A stretch of DNA of 6,822 nt from a bacterium (Candidatus Ratteibacteria) CG_4_9_14_3_um_filter_41_21 (lineage in GTDB: Bacteria > Ratteibacteria > UBA8468). Each line of letters opens with the position of its first letter. Within the stretch, counting starts at the first letter, position 1. A model generated the notes under the pieces. That model worked only from the letters and a program-made list of their open reading frames with translations, made no database searches and was not told the DNA's origin. The translations under genes and the position numbers were made by a program. Positions 4,576-6,822 of the stretch are shown here, piece after piece. The stretch is from contig PFWI01000263.1 of NCBI GenBank assembly GCA_002791075.1, positions 1 through 6,822 of the forward strand, given 5' to 3'.

Positions 4576-4983
4576 ATGCTGAATAAGATTCTTGCCGATT
4601 TAATCGTCCTTGTCCATTTTTTCTGGATCCTATTTATGTTATCCGGTTTCATTCTTACCCTATCCGGCTTTTTCTGGAAAAGATTTTTTGCGATGCGGTT
4701 GTTCCGACTTCTTCACCTATTTGGTATAATTTATGTTGCGCTCTTAGCCATCCTTGATGAATACTGCCCCCTAACAATACTGGAGAATAACCTAAGAGCC
4801 AAATATAAGTCCTCTCTGACTTACCCTGGTTCCTTCATCGCTCATTATTTGGAAAGAGTGGTCTATCCAGATGTTAATCCTTTGATAATAATTATCCCAA
4901 CAATCTTTATTGCCCTTTTCACCATAGCGATTTTCATTCTCAGGCCACCAAAAAATTTTAGCAAAAAGCCCCAACAAAGTTAG
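4576..4983 (+). CDS. DUF2784 family integral membrane protein
   Basis: The 135-residue protein has three clear hydrophobic segments, at about 5-30, 43-60 and 102-123, and a lysine-rich tail, so it sits in the cytoplasmic membrane. Family marks of DUF2784 are visible: LADLIVLVHFFWILFMLSG at the N-terminus, the ECPLTxLEN-type motif as EYCPLTILENNLR (62-74), and the PGSFIAHYLERVVYP stretch (84-98). The biochemical function of this family is unknown. Length is typical. The start at 4576 has no convincing SD; GAGGGG near 4548-4553 is over 20 bases away. No terminator is apparent in 4984-5058. Confidence 0.85.
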   Translation: MLNKILADLIVLVHFFWILFMLSGFILTLSGFFWKRFFAMRLFRLLHLFGIIYVALLAILDEYCPLTILENNLRAKYKSSLTYPGSFIAHYLERVVYPDVNPLIIIIPTIFIALFTIAIFILRPPKNFSKKPQQS

Positions 4984-5058
4984 GTACCCTTGAATTATTA
5001 AAGAACGCTATTTTATTTGCCTGTAAATTGACGGGAGTGAGACGAAAGGAGAAAGAGG

Positions 5059-5394
5059 ATGGAAAGGATTAATGAATCTCAAAGAGAGTATCGGAAGGGT
5101 AAGTCCGGAGTTAAATATTTATTTAGAGGGCCCAAGATTGATTGGGGGATATTGAGATTACAGCCCAGAGAAAAGATGGGTCTTCATGGACACCGCGAGG
5201 TAGAGGAGACTTTTTATTTCTTCTCTGGTACACCTAAAATAATTATCGATGATCAAGAATACCGCACTCAAGAAGGAGATGCCTTTCGGGTAGAACCAAA
5301 GGAGAAACATGATATTTTAAATGATACCGATAAAGTAGTAAAGGTTGTCTTCATTAAATGCCCCTATTTGCCTGAGGATAAGATTAGCTATTAA
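5059..5394 (+). CDS. Small single-domain cupin protein
   Basis: A 111-residue cupin_2 type beta-barrel. Motif 1 is present as GLHGHREVEETFYFFSG (41-57), giving metal ligands H43, H45 and E49 or E50. Motif 2 is EGDAFRVEPKEKHDILN (72-88), with H84 as the fourth ligand. It probably binds a divalent metal and could be an isomerase, a dioxygenase-like enzyme or a sugar/ligand-binding protein; sequence does not decide. AAAGGAG at 5045-5051, seven bases upstream, supports this start. It lies 19 bases before the aldo/keto reductase gene, so the two are probably one operon. Confidence 0.88.
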   Translation: MERINESQREYRKGKSGVKYLFRGPKIDWGILRLQPREKMGLHGHREVEETFYFFSGTPKIIIDDQEYRTQEGDAFRVEPKEKHDILNDTDKVVKVVFIKCPYLPEDKISY

Positions 5395-5413
5395 CTCTTA
5401 AAAAAACAAAAAA

Positions 5414-6238
5414 ATGGAGTATAAAAGCCTGAGTGGAGAGGTCAAAATCCCTGCCCTTGGAATAGGCACCTGGGGTATGGGAGGAGAATTTAGCAAAGAT
5501 TATTCTTCGGACAAGAAAGATATCTTTGCTCTAAAGACGGCTATTTCTTTGGGTATGACCCATATTGATACGGCAGAGTTGTATGCAGGTGGCCATTGCG
5601 AGGAACTAGTGGGAGAGGCTATTAAAAACTTTGATCGAGAAAAGATTTCCATTACTACCAAGGTTTGGGAGAACCATTTAAAATATGATGCCCTTATCCA
5701 GGCAGCAAAGAGAAGTTTAAAAAGGATGAAGATTGAATATATTGACCTCTACCTTATCCATTGGCCCAATCCCAATGTTTCTTTAAAGGAAACGATAAGA
5801 GCCATGGATTTTTTAGTAGATCAAGGAGTCGTAAGATTCAGCGGGGTTAGTAATTTTTCTCTCTCCTTATTGAAAGAGGCTCAGGGCTATTCCAAAAACA
5901 AAATAGTGGCTAACCAGGTAGAATATAATCTTTTGGAAAGAGCACCCGAGAAAGAATTATTGCCTTATTGTCAAGAGAAAGATATTATGTTAGTGGCTTA
6001 CAAACCTTTAGCCAGAGGAGAATTGGCAAAACCCGGATATAAATTATTGGATTTTTTGACTAAAAAATATAAAAAGAGTCTAGCCCAAATCTCTTTAAAT
6101 TGGTTAATATCCAAACCAAAGGTGGTGGTTATTCCTAAGGCATCAACAATAGCTCACTTAGAAGATAATTTGGGGGCAGTGGGTTGGAGATTGGAGAAAG
6201 AGGACTTACGGAAATTAGATAAAAACTTCACTCCCTAA
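5414..6238 (+). CDS. Aldo/keto reductase
   Basis: A cytosolic NADPH-dependent TIM-barrel oxidoreductase that reduces aldehydes or ketones. The complete catalytic tetrad can be placed: D52 and Y57 in HIDTAELYAGG (50-60), K83 in TTKVW (81-85) and H116 in LIHWPNP (114-120). GVSNFS (143-148), NQVEYNLLER and the C-terminal IPKASTIAHLEDN (cofactor-binding segment) are also present. At 274 residues it is a normal compact bacterial member. Substrate is not predictable. There is no good SD before ATG 5414 (the upstream bases are almost all A), so translation may depend on coupling to the cupin. It converges on the flavodoxin-like gene with only 12 bases between stops and no terminator hairpin visible there. 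Confidence 0.94.
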   Translation: MEYKSLSGEVKIPALGIGTWGMGGEFSKDYSSDKKDIFALKTAISLGMTHIDTAELYAGGHCEELVGEAIKNFDREKISITTKVWENHLKYDALIQAAKRSLKRMKIEYIDLYLIHWPNPNVSLKETIRAMDFLVDQGVVRFSGVSNFSLSLLKEAQGYSKNKIVANQVEYNLLERAPEKELLPYCQEKDIMLVAYKPLARGELAKPGYKLLDFLTKKYKKSLAQISLNWLISKPKVVVIPKASTIAHLEDNLGAVGWRLEKEDLRKLDKNFTP

Positions 6239-6250
6239 CCGTTTTCTTTC

Positions 6251-6727
6251 TCAAATTGTTCTCTTTACCAATTTAGCAACCCTTTCTCCTAACCTTCTGC
6301 ATTGGGCCTCTACTCGAGAGTCGGGAGCGCCAATAGAAACTACTCCATAATGGCCACCCTCGGGGTCTCCCTGAATAAGCATCCCATGGATAAGGAGAGC
6401 TTTGAGAATATCGGTAATGGTCGTTTCATTTCCTCCCCCGATATTGGCCGAAGAGGAAAAGGCCGCACCAATTTTTCCTTCCAACTTTCCGTGAAAGGTA
6501 ACGCTCTTATCCAGAAGTTCCTTAATCTGAGCGGCCATCGAGCCATAATAAGTAGGAGAACCAATGATAATGCCATCTGCTTTGAGTAACTCCTCTACCT
6601 TTACTTCCTCTACCTTCTTTGTCGCAACAACGAGCCCCTCCTCTTTCTTTGCTCCTTCCTCTATCAACTTTGCCATTTTCTCTGTATTTCCTGTAGACGA
6701 GTAGTAAATGATTAAAATCTTCTTCAT
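6251..6727 (-). CDS. Flavodoxin-fold NAD(P)H oxidoreductase, WrbA-like
   Basis: The 158-residue protein is a flavodoxin-like FMN-binding domain. It starts MKKILIIYYSSTGNTEKMAK, where S9-T15 is the FMN-phosphate loop. GSPTYYGSMAAQIKELLD (56-73) and FSSSANIGGGNETTITDILKALL (90-112, best read as the GGxxET-type loop of WrbA relatives) follow, then HGMLIQG and GHYGVVSIGAPD. Relatives reduce quinones with NAD(P)H or act as electron carriers. It is shorter than classical WrbA (about 200 residues), so quinone reductase activity is uncertain. The start is supported by AAAGGGGGAG (complement of 6730-6739) just upstream of ATG 6727. Confidence 0.9.
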   Translation of the reverse strand: MKKILIIYYSSTGNTEKMAKLIEEGAKKEEGLVVATKKVEEVKVEELLKADGIIIGSPTYYGSMAAQIKELLDKSVTFHGKLEGKIGAAFSSSANIGGGNETTITDILKALLIHGMLIQGDPEGGHYGVVSIGAPDSRVEAQCRRLGERVAKLVKRTI

Positions 6728-6756
6728 TTCTCCCCCTTTGTATTCTTTAGAGTGCC

Positions 6757-6800
6757 CTTCACGAAACTCTGAAACCCGCGTTACTATTGCGTTTCCGAAG
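6757..6800. repeat. Imperfect inverted repeat upstream of the flavodoxin-like gene
   Basis: CTTC-AC-GAAAC at 6757-6767 pairs with GTTTC-C-GAAG at 6791-6800, giving nine base pairs with a small internal bulge and a 23-base loop. It lies 30 bases upstream of the flavodoxin-like start. It could be a regulatory site or the terminator stem of a gene beyond the window; nothing else was recognised in 6740-6822. Confidence 0.3.
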
Positions 6801-6822
6801 ACCTATCTTTTTGATTTGCCCT

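Noticed and set aside
6251..6600. Frames on both strands inside the flavodoxin-like gene
   Set aside because: They are shadows of the well-supported flavodoxin-fold gene and have no motifs of their own.
1..6822. CRISPR array, tRNA, rRNA or riboswitch
   Set aside because: No regularly spaced repeats, cloverleaf, rRNA signature or known riboswitch core was seen.

Overview
The window looks like chromosomal DNA of an uncultured, probably anaerobic bacterium with a low to moderate GC content. Codons are AT-rich, Shine-Dalgarno (SD) sites are good, and the genes are ordinary bacterial metabolic ones. Degraded gene pieces and short dyad or tandem repeats are frequent, as in many candidate-phylum assemblies. 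The phylum cannot be fixed from this sequence alone. There is no phage, plasmid-replication, transposase, tRNA, rRNA or CRISPR signal.

Left part (1-1985): a promoter-like region follows two tandem 10-mers and leads into a tight two-gene operon. The genes are rpe (ribulose-5-phosphate 3-epimerase) and hisD (histidinol dehydrogenase), which overlap by 31 bases. HisD keeps all its catalytic and zinc residues but appears to lack about 17-20 residues internally. A perfect 7-bp hairpin follows hisD.

Middle-left (2078-3162) is the most unusual part. Two 228-bp direct repeats, identical at 218 of 228 positions, lie 857 bp apart. Each encodes on the minus strand the same 73-residue C-terminal piece of a YifB/ComM-type Mg-chelatase-like AAA+ ATPase. 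Between them on the plus strand is a complete hicA-hicB toxin-antitoxin pair with its own good promoter.

Centre (3163-4560): a complete minus-strand flavin reductase-like FMN protein with a very strong SD, followed by a stretch of gene debris. I read there a 29-codon start of a macro-domain (ADP-ribose-binding) gene, an unidentified frameshifted coding scrap, a probable 5' scrap of a radical SAM gene (all minus strand), and a sirtuin (Sir2) fragment on the plus strand that has lost both ends. Sirtuins make O-acetyl-ADP-ribose and macro domains can hydrolyse it, so the two scraps may come from one lost NAD/ADP-ribose module.

Right part (4576-6727): a DUF2784 membrane protein, a small cupin, an aldo/keto reductase, and, convergent to them, a flavodoxin-fold (WrbA-like) oxidoreductase. 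Together with the flavin reductase this suggests small-molecule redox chemistry, but no specific pathway can be named.
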